Notes under the pieces: model-generated | What the model was told of the DNA's origin: nothing | Database searches by the model: none | The model's input: the letters and a program-made list of their open reading frames with translations, nothing else | Position numbers and translations under genes: made by a program | In this document: piece by piece, positions 1-4,590 of the stretch | Layout of the letters: each line of letters opens with the position of its first letter | Position numbering within the stretch: position 1 is the first letter of the stretch | NCBI GenBank assembly: GCA_002422065.1 | Contig: DITO01000073.1 | Span: 1-6,172, forward strand | DNA from: Erysipelotrichaceae bacterium UBA6182 | Lineage (GTDB): Bacteria > Bacillota_I > Bacilli_A > Erysipelotrichales > Erysipelotrichaceae | Length of the DNA stretch: 6,172 nucleotides | Direction: 5' to 3'

Positions 1-43
1 AAGTTGCGATTGTTTCTTCTATTTTCTCTAAGATTTCGTTCAT
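1..43 (-). CDS. Start of an unknown gene, cut by the window edge
   Basis: Only the first 14 codons are inside the window; they read MNEILEKIEETIAT, an acidic, helix-prone N-terminus. The function cannot be told. The start is the ATG at 41-43. The nearest Shine-Dalgarno-like GGAGG lies at 65-69 on the minus strand, about 20 bases upstream, which is too far for a normal site. Between them is a three-codon frame, GTG AAA ACT TAA (60 to 49), which sits well for that Shine-Dalgarno and ends 5 bases before the ATG. So either the ATG is reached by reinitiation or the true start differs. A sigma-28-like promoter motif lies upstream at 88-115. Confidence 0.45.
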   Translation of the reverse strand, partial: MNEILEKIEETIAT

Positions 44-87
44 TTTGATTAAGTTTTCACACTTCCTCCGTTAAATTTATATTCTAC

Positions 88-115
88 TTATCGGCATTTT
101 ACTTAAAAAACTTTA
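88..115 (-). promoter_or_regulatory. Sigma-28 (FliA/SigD)-like promoter motif, copy 1
   Basis: On the minus strand this reads TAAA (112-115), 16 bases, then GCCGATAA (88-95). The -35 side continues as TAAAGTTT. This is almost the FliA consensus TAAAGTTT-N11-GCCGATAA, with one extra spacer base. It precedes the gene starting at 43. A TATAAAT follows shortly downstream and is also present after copy 3, so a shared operator or a sigma-A -10 box cannot be excluded. Confidence 0.5.
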
Positions 116-134
116 ATAATTTGTTGTATTTATG

Positions 135-308
135 TTAAATCTCTTCCTTTCCACGCTCAAAGTCTTTTAAAATCCTAAGAGAATCTTCTTCTTCAAACCG
201 GCTCTTTCTTGATTTTCCAAATCTATCTCTAATTTTAATCTTTTTCTTTGATTTGTTGCTATGATCTCTTTTTTCTCTTGCATCTTCCTCAAAATCATCG
301 TGGAACAT
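135..308 (-). CDS. Small charged protein, unknown function
   Basis: The predicted protein has 57 residues and is strongly charged. It has an acidic start (MFHDDFEEDAREK), a basic middle rich in Lys, Arg and Ser, and a mixed acidic/basic end. It has no membrane segment and no cysteines; it could bind nucleic acid, but that is only a guess. I chose the ATG at 306-308 because it has a good AGGAG site about 6-7 bases upstream and starts one base after the stop of the preceding gene (310-600), so the two are almost certainly co-transcribed and coupled. The longer in-frame start at 374 would overlap that gene by 65 bases and lacks a comparable ribosome binding site. Confidence 0.65.
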   Translation of the reverse strand: MFHDDFEEDAREKRDHSNKSKKKIKIRDRFGKSRKSRFEEEDSLRILKDFERGKEEI

Positions 309-309
309 C

Positions 310-600
310 CTAATCTCCTGAAATATTATTCTCTGGCAAATATTTTCCATGTTTCGTGCAATCAAAACCACCAAAATTCGATTTGTAATTTAATTTATGT
401 CCACAATGGCAACAAACCATTTCAACTTGTGGCGGAAATGAGTTCATGACCAATCCGGTTGAGTGCATACAGTGCAAGCCAATTGAGCAGTCTTCTTGGT
501 TGTCTATAGTGCTTGATTTATCTCTTCCTGGGCATGTGTTACAATCTGAGTGGTCGTAATAATCATCATTTCTATTAAAGCATTGTCTTGTGCAGGACAT
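310..600 (-). CDS. Cys-rich zinc-ribbon-like small protein
   Basis: The predicted protein has 96 residues and about ten cysteines. The N-terminal part has Cys3, Cys7, Cys20 and Cys23 (CNTC); Cys38 and Cys44 lie in the middle. The C-terminal part has CCHC (63-66) followed by CTKH (81-84), a spacing that fits a zinc ribbon or treble-clef knuckle. No catalytic motif is seen, so a structural or nucleic-acid/protein-binding role is inferred. The ATG at 598-600 is preceded by GGAGG with good spacing. A clear sigma-A promoter (628-656) and a sigma-28-like motif (692-719) lie upstream on the same strand, and the gene leads the operon that continues into the 57-aa protein. I do not recognise a named family. 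Confidence 0.75.
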   Translation of the reverse strand: MSCTRQCFNRNDDYYDHSDCNTCPGRDKSSTIDNQEDCSIGLHCMHSTGLVMNSFPPQVEMVCCHCGHKLNYKSNFGGFDCTKHGKYLPENNISGD

Positions 601-627
601 TTAAAGCCTCCAGTTCAATTTCACATA

Positions 628-656
628 CTATAATCACAATAAATTCTTTTGTCAAG
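628..656 (-). promoter_or_regulatory. Sigma-A-type promoter for the minus-strand operon
   Basis: On the minus strand there is TTGACA (651-656), a 17-base spacer and TATAGT (628-633), followed by GGAGG and the ATG of the 96-aa gene. The -35 is perfect and the -10 has one mismatch. Confidence 0.75.
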
Positions 657-691
657 CTAATTAAAATATCTTTTCTAGCCTATACAATCAC

Positions 692-719
692 TTATCGGAA
701 TATTTCATTAAAAACTTTA
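692..719 (-). promoter_or_regulatory. Sigma-28 (FliA/SigD)-like promoter motif, copy 2
   Basis: The minus strand reads TAAA (716-719, within TAAAGTTTTT), 16 bases, then TCCGATAA (692-699): the same arrangement as copy 1 with one -10 mismatch. It lies upstream of the sigma-A promoter at 628-656, so the 96-aa gene would have tandem promoters. It is back to back with copy 3 on the plus strand. Confidence 0.4.
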
Positions 720-770
720 ATTTATTTTGTTTCTTTAGTTGACTTTTCTCTCCTAGTGATTACTTTTCAT

Positions 771-797
771 TTAAGTTTTCGGCAGAAATGCCGATAA
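771..797 (+). promoter_or_regulatory. Sigma-28 (FliA/SigD)-like promoter motif, copy 3
   Basis: On the plus strand there is TTAA (771-774, running on as GTTTTC), a 15-base spacer and a perfect GCCGATAA (790-797). It would transcribe the structured region 798-1153 and the operon after it. The -10 box is also one arm of a small hairpin with a GAAA loop (TCGGCA/TGCCGA, 779-794), which may instead mark an operator. Confidence 0.45.
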
Positions 798-1153
798 GGT
801 GATATAAATCTGAAAACCAACGGTTCTTATTCAGCGTTCTAACCGTGAATCTTATTACATTGATTCAAAAGTAACCTGTGTAGAAAAACGAACGAGTCAG
901 GCTTTGAGGGCGGCTATAAACAACACTTTTGACGGCATACATTCACCAATGGTTTATTTTAGATTGGTGAGCTAGAGCGGCGTTGCTACTCCGATATTGT
1001 GGCGTGTTGATATTGACTTTAGTAGTACTTATATTTGTAGTATAAGTTTATAATTAATTCTTATAAGAGCTTATTTAAACTCCAGTCGCTTGTATGCTAG
1101 AGTATAAGCCCTCTAGGAATAATACGCCCTTAAAAGTAAATAAGGAGAAAGAT
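798..1153 (+). ncRNA. Probable structured leader or non-coding RNA
   Basis: This stretch holds no convincing gene but many inverted repeats on the plus strand: 820-825 with 841-846 (ACGGTT/AACCGT), 846-851 with 862-867 (TGAATC/GATTCA), 943-950 with 963-970 (TCACCAAT/ATTGGTGA, 8 pairs), 1027-1033 with 1041-1047 (ACTTATA/TATAAGT), and 1088-1095 with 1102-1109 (8 pairs, two G-U). A 10-pair long-range helix joins 903-912 with 1125-1134 (AGGGCG to CGCCCT at its core, one G-U). It encloses the last three hairpins and ends just before the AAGGAG site of the 1154 gene. A further pairing, CAACAC 921-926 with GTGTTG 1004-1009, fits inside. This looks like a multi-branched RNA, either a cis-acting leader or a separate ncRNA. 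I do not recognise it as a known class. Confidence 0.4.
1013..1047 (+). promoter_or_regulatory. Possible sigma-A promoter with overlapping palindrome
   Basis: TTGACT (1013-1018), a 17-base spacer and TGTAGT (1036-1041) make a moderate promoter for the 1154 operon. The palindrome ACTTATA-N7-TATAAGT (1027-1047) overlaps the -10, as an operator would. The same bases can also be a hairpin of the leader RNA; sequence alone cannot decide. Confidence 0.3.
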
Positions 1154-1261
1154 ATGTTCAACTATCTATGTAGAAAATGCAATACAGTGTTTAGCTCAAT
1201 CCAAGGGACAATAGCTAATGTCTGCCCATGTTGTGGTGGAGATGCTGTGAGGGTGGAATGA
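1154..1261 (+). CDS. 35-aa zinc-ribbon microprotein
   Basis: The peptide has two knuckles, CRKC (residues 6-9) and CPCC (residues 24-27), 14 residues apart, which is a minimal four-cysteine zinc ribbon with almost nothing else. An AGGAG site sits 6 bases before the ATG, among the best in the window. An in-frame ATG at 1094 would add 20 residues but has no ribosome binding site and falls inside a predicted hairpin. The stop overlaps the next start (ATGA at 1258-1261), so the two are coupled. It leads an operon containing a DNA methyltransferase. Small zinc ribbons of this kind often bind RNA or DNA; phage Mu Com, which activates translation of a DNA-modification gene, is a functional analogy only. 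Confidence 0.7.
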   Translation: MFNYLCRKCNTVFSSIQGTIANVCPCCGGDAVRVE

Positions 1262-1584
1262 AAAGAGTAAAGAAATGGATTAATAATTTAAAAATAAAGT
1301 ATGTCCAGTCAAGATGTTCGCATGAATTTAATTTAGAAGATTTATGCTATACAAATATAAAACCTATTGAGCGACCATCGAAAAATAGTACATATGCTGA
1401 TTGGGAGAATTATTATTCTAAAAGTTATGTGGAAGATGCTCACACAAAGAGGGTTTTCTGGTTTTGCAGAAAATGCAACAAATTTTATTACGCCCATTGT
1501 GGATTAGATATTTTAAGCCATGGAATTATGACAAGAGCTGGTGATCAAGATGAAAACAATTATATTCGAAGGGGCTACAGATAA
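1258..1584 (+). CDS. Zinc-binding small protein, unknown function
   Basis: From the ATG at 1258 the protein has 108 residues. The N-terminus is basic (MKRVKKWINNLKIKY). Metal-ligand candidates are Cys20-x-His22 and, near the end, CRKC (70-73) followed by His80-Cys81. The pattern of an early CSHEF and a later CxxC is common in small phage zinc-finger proteins. An in-frame ATG at 1228 exists, but it lies inside the 35-aa gene and its extra residues (MLWWRCCEGG) are the out-of-frame reading of that gene's zinc knuckle. The 1258 start has GAGGG four bases upstream and the ATGA overlap. Its 3' end overlaps the next gene by 35 bases. Function is not known. Confidence 0.75.
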   Translation: MKRVKKWINNLKIKYVQSRCSHEFNLEDLCYTNIKPIERPSKNSTYADWENYYSKSYVEDAHTKRVFWFCRKCNKFYYAHCGLDILSHGIMTRAGDQDENNYIRRGYR

Positions 1585-1720
1585 TTGCACCGCAGAACAA
1601 GCTATAGTCCATCAAAGAATAGTTGGATTAGAATCGTACGGCAAGGTGTACGAAAGTGACGAAGAAGCATTGGACGCTTTTATGAACTCATTCAATTGTT
1701 GGTTTGAAGATGAAAACTAA
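1550..1720 (+). CDS. 56-aa unknown protein
   Basis: This short gene encodes an acidic 56-residue protein starting MKTIIFEGATDNC and ending in an acidic helix with Asp/Glu, Phe and Trp (ESDEEALDAF, then CWFEDEN). It has no membrane segment or known motif. The start lies inside the 3' end of the preceding gene, and the stop overlaps the next gene's start (ATG at 1710, stop at 1718-1720), the usual pattern of a tightly coupled phage operon. The ribosome binding site is weak, so translation probably depends on coupling. I do not recognise a family. Confidence 0.6.
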   Translation: MKTIIFEGATDNCTAEQAIVHQRIVGLESYGKVYESDEEALDAFMNSFNCWFEDEN

Positions 1721-1925
1721 AATAGCCTCATTCCTTATTTTACTATTTGCCTTGAATCTAAATCAAGAGCCTATAGACACATCCTCACAATTCTATCCAA
1801 CACAGCCAAAGCAGGAATCTAAGAAACAAATGTCAATCTATCCAAACTTCACACTTGACATTTCTGAGATAAATGGTAATAGTGAGTTGACTGGTGGCAG
1901 TATAAGATTAAATTTTAGATTTTAG
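1710..1925 (+). CDS. Secreted mini-protein with OMP-like C-terminus
   Basis: From the ATG at 1710 the protein has 71 residues. Residues 1-20 form a signal peptide (Lys at 2 and 4, then a Leu/Ile/Phe-rich core), with no lipobox Cys. A Gln/Pro/Ser-rich linker follows. The last 30 residues alternate polar and hydrophobic positions around an NGNSELTGG turn and end in SIRLNFRF, with a terminal Phe and hydrophobics at every second position. This resembles one beta-hairpin with the C-terminal signature of outer-membrane proteins. That would need a diderm host and is inference. A TTG start two codons upstream is possible but less likely. The stop is followed at once by the methyltransferase gene. Confidence 0.6.
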   Translation: MKTKIASFLILLFALNLNQEPIDTSSQFYPTQPKQESKKQMSIYPNFTLDISEINGNSELTGGSIRLNFRF

Positions 1926-1932
1926 GATGACT

Positions 1933-2931
1933 ATGAAAGAGGGGATTAATGTTTTAAGTTTGTTTGATGGAATGAGTTGTGGACAGATAGCATTAGAAAG
2001 AGCGGGGATAAAAGTTAAAAATTATTTTGCTAGTGAGATTGATAAATACGCCATTAAGGTAACTCAATCCAATTACCCAAATACGGTTCAGTTAGGAGAT
2101 GTGACCAAAGTAAATAGTTCTAATCTACCCAAAATCGATTTGTTGATTGGCGGGAGTCCATGTCAAGGATTCAGCTTTGCCGGGAAACAATTAAACTTCG
2201 AGGACATCAGAAGCAAATTGTTCTTTGAGTATGTTCGACTTTTAAAAGAAATCAATCCTAAGTATTTCTTACTTGAAAATGTTAGGATGAAAAAAGAAAG
2301 CAAAGATATTATTTCTGAATATTTAGGAGTAGAACCGATTGAGATAAATTCTGCTTTGGTTTCTGCACAAAATAGGAAGAGGTTGTATTGGACAAACACT
2401 CTTAATGTGGGACAACCAGAAGATAAAGGAATTTTACTCAAAGATATTATCGAGAATGGACTTATTGATAGAGACAAAAGCTATTGTGTAGATGCGAATT
2501 ATTTTAAAGGCGGGAATCTGAAAAGTTACTTTTCAGATTGTAGAAGACAATTGGTTTTTGAGAAGCCTCATGGGTGGAATAAGGGTGGAGTACAAGAGAA
2601 GGATAAATTTGGATCACTAAGAGAATGCACTAGCGGGAATTATGCTGTATATGACAATGTTGAATGGAAATATAATAATGATAAACCGTCCTGTTTAGAC
2701 AATAAGGCAAAAACATTACGGGCCAGTGCCGGTGGAAAAACGAGAGAGGTTGGCGTATTTATTGATGAAAATTTAAGATGGAGAAAACTCACCCCAATCG
2801 AGTGTGAAAGATTGCAAACAGTTACAGATAATTATACAAATCATGTTTCAAATGCCCAAAGATATAAAATGCTGGGAAATGGTTGGACGGTAGATGTAAT
2901 CGCACATATTTTTAAAAACATAGAGATTTAA
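1933..2931 (+). CDS. C5-cytosine DNA methyltransferase, phage type
   Basis: The enzyme transfers a methyl group from S-adenosylmethionine to carbon 5 of cytosine in DNA. Counting from the upstream ATG at 1927 (334 residues): motif I is LSLFDGMSCGQ (10-20), motif IV has the catalytic Cys79 in GGSPCQGFSFAG, motif VI is ENV (117-119), motif VIII is QNRKRLYW (148-155), motif IX is RKLTPIECERLQ (286-297) and motif X is LGNGWTVDVIAHIF (316-329). The target-recognition region between VIII and IX is about 130 residues. All catalytic motifs are intact. I chose the ATG at 1933 because AGGA lies five bases upstream, whereas the 1927 ATG has no room for a ribosome binding site. No restriction enzyme is nearby, so it is an orphan enzyme, probably protecting phage DNA. 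Its target site cannot be read from sequence. Confidence 0.95.
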   Translation: MKEGINVLSLFDGMSCGQIALERAGIKVKNYFASEIDKYAIKVTQSNYPNTVQLGDVTKVNSSNLPKIDLLIGGSPCQGFSFAGKQLNFEDIRSKLFFEYVRLLKEINPKYFLLENVRMKKESKDIISEYLGVEPIEINSALVSAQNRKRLYWTNTLNVGQPEDKGILLKDIIENGLIDRDKSYCVDANYFKGGNLKSYFSDCRRQLVFEKPHGWNKGGVQEKDKFGSLRECTSGNYAVYDNVEWKYNNDKPSCLDNKAKTLRASAGGKTREVGVFIDENLRWRKLTPIECERLQTVTDNYTNHVSNAQRYKMLGNGWTVDVIAHIFKNIEI

Positions 2932-2932
2932 C

Positions 2933-3238
2933 ATGGGAAAATGTGCCAAACAAGATATCGTAGCAATCATAAAGAATGGAAATAAGATATTTATAGGAGC
3001 TAATTCTTGTGACAATCCACAATCTGTTTGCCCTAGAGACAATATGCCATCCGGTGTTGGATATGAGTTATGTAAATCTATATGTAAGCAAGCTAATCAC
3101 GCTGAAGTAAATGCTTGTATAAATGCAGGAGATTATTCAAATGGAGCAACCTTATATTTAATTGGACATGCTTATTGTTGTGATGATTGTAAAGAATTTA
3201 TGAAAGCAAGTGGAATAAAAGAAATAATAATTTTATAG
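2933..3238 (+). CDS. dCMP/cytidine deaminase-like protein
   Basis: The protein has 101 residues. It carries the zinc-deaminase signature: HAE at 56-58 (His zinc ligand, Glu proton shuttle) and CDDC at 83-86 (the two Cys ligands). The usual Pro before the first ligand is replaced by Cys82. The upstream CPR...PSGVGYELC block (33-47) resembles the dCMP deaminase substrate region. It is shorter than typical dCMP deaminases, so the substrate (dCMP, cytidine or another cytosine compound) is uncertain. It starts one base after the methyltransferase stop with no clear Shine-Dalgarno, so it is translationally coupled. The likely role is dCMP to dUMP for thymidylate supply; a link to the modified cytosine made next door is speculative. 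Confidence 0.85.
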   Translation: MGKCAKQDIVAIIKNGNKIFIGANSCDNPQSVCPRDNMPSGVGYELCKSICKQANHAEVNACINAGDYSNGATLYLIGHAYCCDDCKEFMKASGIKEIIIL

Positions 3239-3249
3239 GGAAAATAAAA

Positions 3250-3435
3250 ATGAGAGGAATCGGTTGTAAATATCTAGGTGGGACAAAACTTCTGAAATAT
3301 GTTGTCCATAGGAATAAATACAAATGGGATTCAAAGCCTAAGTATCAACCTGAGAAAGATAATAAAGAACCAACTTTGTGGCCTCTTGTATGGGCTTTAT
3401 TTGGATTCATATTCATTGTATCACTATTAAAATAA
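3250..3435 (+). CDS. 61-aa single-pass membrane protein, unknown
   Basis: The protein has a basic, Tyr/Lys-rich soluble part (residues 1-40) and one C-terminal membrane segment (about 42-60, PLVWALFGFIFIVSLL) ending in Lys. This tail-anchored layout suggests the soluble part faces the cytoplasm. It follows the deaminase by 11 bases with an AGGGAAAA ribosome binding site and ends the operon, as a new promoter starts three bases after its stop. No family is recognised; a holin-like or accessory membrane role cannot be judged from one segment. Confidence 0.6.
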   Translation: MRGIGCKYLGGTKLLKYVVHRNKYKWDSKPKYQPEKDNKEPTLWPLVWALFGFIFIVSLLK

Positions 3436-3437
3436 CC

Positions 3438-3466
3438 TTGACATCCTCCTGAACATTTCCTATAAT
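3438..3466 (+). promoter_or_regulatory. Consensus sigma-A promoter
   Basis: TTGACA (3438-3443), a 17-base spacer and TATAAT (3461-3466) match the full consensus. It sits directly after the preceding gene and drives the 40-aa peptide gene. The spacer contains CCTCCT (3445-3450), which is complementary to the AGGAGG at 3477-3482. Confidence 0.9.
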
Positions 3467-3490
3467 TATAACAAATAGGAGGTGATAGTT

Positions 3491-3613
3491 ATGGTAGGAT
3501 TCACCTATAGGCAAATGAATAAGAATATAAACAATCCTTCTCCTCCAATGCCAGGGTGGTTGAAGGCTGTACTATGGATATTGGCGATCATAGGGCTGTT
3601 CGGCTTATTGTAG
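3491..3613 (+). CDS. 40-aa membrane peptide with a very strong RBS
   Basis: The peptide has a polar N-terminal half (about residues 1-18, with Pro-rich NPSPPMPG at 15-22) and one membrane segment from 23 to the end (WLKAVLWILAIIGLFGLL). The Shine-Dalgarno AGGAGGTGAT (3477-3486) is a near-perfect match to the 16S rRNA tail, 4-8 bases before the ATG, and a consensus promoter lies just upstream, so high expression is expected. Small hydrophobic peptides of this type include type I toxins, lysis peptides and membrane-complex regulators; none can be chosen from sequence. No antisense RNA gene is evident. Confidence 0.7.
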   Translation: MVGFTYRQMNKNINNPSPPMPGWLKAVLWILAIIGLFGLL

Positions 3614-3654
3614 GATTTGAACCTTTTCAACCAGAAAATAAATATTATAATATT

Positions 3655-3684
3655 TTGACATCCAGTGTTCTGAATCTGGTTTAT
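3655..3684 (+). promoter_or_regulatory. Possible promoter before the 84-aa gene
   Basis: TTGACA (3655-3660) shares the nine bases TTGACATCC with the promoter at 3438. The -10 is poor (GTTTAT at 3679-3684, 18-base spacer) and falls inside the repeated leader, so an activator or different -10 may be used. Confidence 0.35.
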
Positions 3685-3733
3685 TTACTACGTTAAGACC
3701 CCATACCCCATATAAGATTGGAAATAGATTATG
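3672..3733 (+). repeat. Leader repeat, copy A (62 bases)
   Basis: It shares with copy B (4020-4081) the blocks GAATCT, GTTTATTT, CTACGTTA, then 17 variable bases, then TAAGATTGGA, all at identical spacing with no gaps. The copy ends at the ATG of the 84-aa gene, and copy B has GTG at the same position. The shared TTGGA may act as a weak ribosome binding site. Confidence 0.75.
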
Positions 3734-3985
3734 AACTTTCCGACACGAAAAGATTTTGATTGCTGGACTCATTACAATGTAGCCAAATGGATTTATAAAG
3801 ACGGGAACCTCTACAACATGACAAAGAAATTTATGAAAAACAACACCCGCAGTCTTTCACAATCTGCTTATTATATGTTTGAGAAGTTAAAATCTTCTGG
3901 CGAATTGACAACTCCAGAAGGGGTGAAGTTTTCTGTGACATCTATTATGGAAACAATGCTCTATATTTTAAACAACGACGATTAA
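3731..3985 (+). CDS. 84-aa unknown protein
   Basis: This is a soluble-looking protein, basic in its middle (residues 28-60, several Lys and Arg), with Trp12, Trp20 and many Tyr and Asn residues. It has no membrane segment, cysteine cluster or known motif beyond a single Cys11. The ATG lies at the end of leader repeat A, with only a weak GGA-type ribosome binding site, so initiation may depend on the leader. A second leader copy follows 34 bases after the stop, with no gene attached. The function is not recognised; the leader duplication suggests this gene once belonged to a pair or a cassette family. Confidence 0.6.
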   Translation: MNFPTRKDFDCWTHYNVAKWIYKDGNLYNMTKKFMKNNTRSLSQSAYYMFEKLKSSGELTTPEGVKFSVTSIMETMLYILNNDD

Positions 3986-4019
3986 TTTATTTGACTATTT
4001 TTAGATTATACCGCATTTA

Positions 4020-4081
4020 GAATCTTGTTTATTTCCTACGTTATATCCAATATCCATGTGTAAGATTGGATATAACCTGTG
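4020..4081 (+). repeat. Leader repeat, copy B, without a gene
   Basis: Same blocks and spacing as copy A (3672-3733). The codon aligned with copy A's ATG is GTG (4079-4081), but its frame stops after four more codons. It contains a perfect 12-base inverted repeat (see 4040-4076). Confidence 0.75.
4040..4076. repeat. Perfect 12-bp inverted repeat
   Basis: GTTATATCCAAT (4040-4051) pairs fully with ATTGGATATAAC (4065-4076) across a 13-base loop. No T-run follows, so it is not a standard terminator; it may be an RNA hairpin or a protein-binding site. Copy A lacks the matching left arm. Confidence 0.7.
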
Positions 4082-4111
4082 TATTATATTTATTGAGTTG
4101 GGTTATAACAT

Positions 4112-4187
4112 AGAAGTTATCTGGTAACATGCAATGTGTTACTGTGAAGAAGAGAAGTTATAGTGTCCGGTTAAAGCAGTTACCGGA
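4112..4187. repeat. Two direct repeats, each followed by a hairpin
   Basis: AGAAGTTAT occurs at 4112-4120 and 4153-4161. Each is followed by an inverted repeat: GTAACA/TGTTAC (4124-4129 with 4137-4142) and TCCGGT/ACCGGA (4166-4171 with 4182-4187). The order repeat-hairpin-repeat-hairpin suggests RNA structure or paired binding sites. Confidence 0.4.
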
Positions 4188-4269
4188 ATTGAAGTGTTTT
4201 GAATTTGAAAATATAAAAATCTTGTGTGTGATGCTAGGCCTCCCATATAGGGGTGGGGGTGTTCGGTAA
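4129..4269 (+). CDS. Doubtful 46-aa basic protein
   Basis: This is an open frame from ATG 4129 to TAA 4267-4269. It would give a basic 46-residue protein starting MQCVTVKKRSYSVRLKQL and ending in a Gly-rich LPYRGGGVR. No Shine-Dalgarno is visible and the start lies inside a predicted hairpin. It is listed because it is the only plus-strand candidate in this long gap; it may be chance. Confidence 0.2.
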   Translation: MQCVTVKKRSYSVRLKQLPELKCFEFENIKILCVMLGLPYRGGGVR

Positions 4270-4274
4270 ATAAA

Positions 4275-4301
4275 GGGGTATACCCTCTACCTCTATACCC
4301 C
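4275..4301 (-). terminator. Intrinsic terminator for the minus-strand unit
   Basis: GGGGTATA (4275-4282) and TATACCCC (4294-4301) form a perfect 8-pair stem with an 11-base loop. Read on the minus strand it is followed directly by TTTATTTA. On the plus strand C-rich sequence follows, so it should act only for minus-strand transcripts, ending the RNA begun near 4797. Confidence 0.6.
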
Positions 4302-4590
4302 CTATAGCCACATTCCCTCAGTCACAGTAGCGCACCATGCCACGTTTACACATTCCCCTATACTTCCCTACCCTATCACCTCAGCACGCCACCTTGCACG
4401 CTCTATGACCCCTAGAACGCGATGCGACTTTGTATGCCCTGTTATCGCTACACACTAGTCACGATACTATAACCTTGCATCATTATAGGCCGTTGTCCCT
4501 GCTCTACAACATGTCAAGCATTGCCTCAGTCTGCACCCTATCACCATACACTTGACTCGATACAACATACAGAGAGCCATGCTCTACTAC
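4302..4590 (-). other. C-rich/G-poor stretch, likely 3' part of the minus transcript
   Basis: No standard gene is seen. The plus strand is strongly skewed: bases 4321-4380 hold 25 C and 6 G, and 4501-4560 hold 21 C and 8 G. ACCCTATCACC occurs twice (4370-4380, 4535-4545). TAG triplets are very frequent on the minus strand. Short hairpins are possible. It lies between the 53-aa gene and its terminator, so it is probably transcribed as a long 3' region or a structured RNA; part (4483-4590) is an open amber read-through extension of that gene. Confidence 0.4.

Noticed and set aside
261..449. A 62-codon plus-strand frame
   Set aside because: It is antisense to two minus-strand genes with good start signals and has no start signal of its own.
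588..797. A 69-codon plus-strand frame over the divergent promoter region
   Set aside because: It has no ribosome binding site, overlaps the start of the 96-aa minus-strand gene and covers clear promoter elements; AT-rich chance frame.
798..1153. A tRNA or self-splicing intron in the structured region
   Set aside because: No cloverleaf with T-loop consensus and no group II domain V or group I core could be traced.
2163..2477. A 104-codon minus-strand frame
   Set aside because: It is the reverse of the methyltransferase coding region; Ser/Ile/Leu-rich composition typical of a shadow frame.
2848..3042. A 64-codon minus-strand frame
   Set aside because: It lies across the methyltransferase-deaminase junction, antisense to both.
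4158..4580. A 141-codon minus-strand frame free of TAA and TGA but with six TAG codons, which would be a protein if TAG were sense
   Set aside because: The terminator (4275-4301) lies inside it, the start has no ribosome binding site, the composition is implausible (many Cys and Arg AGG), and TAG is a normal stop elsewhere in the window.
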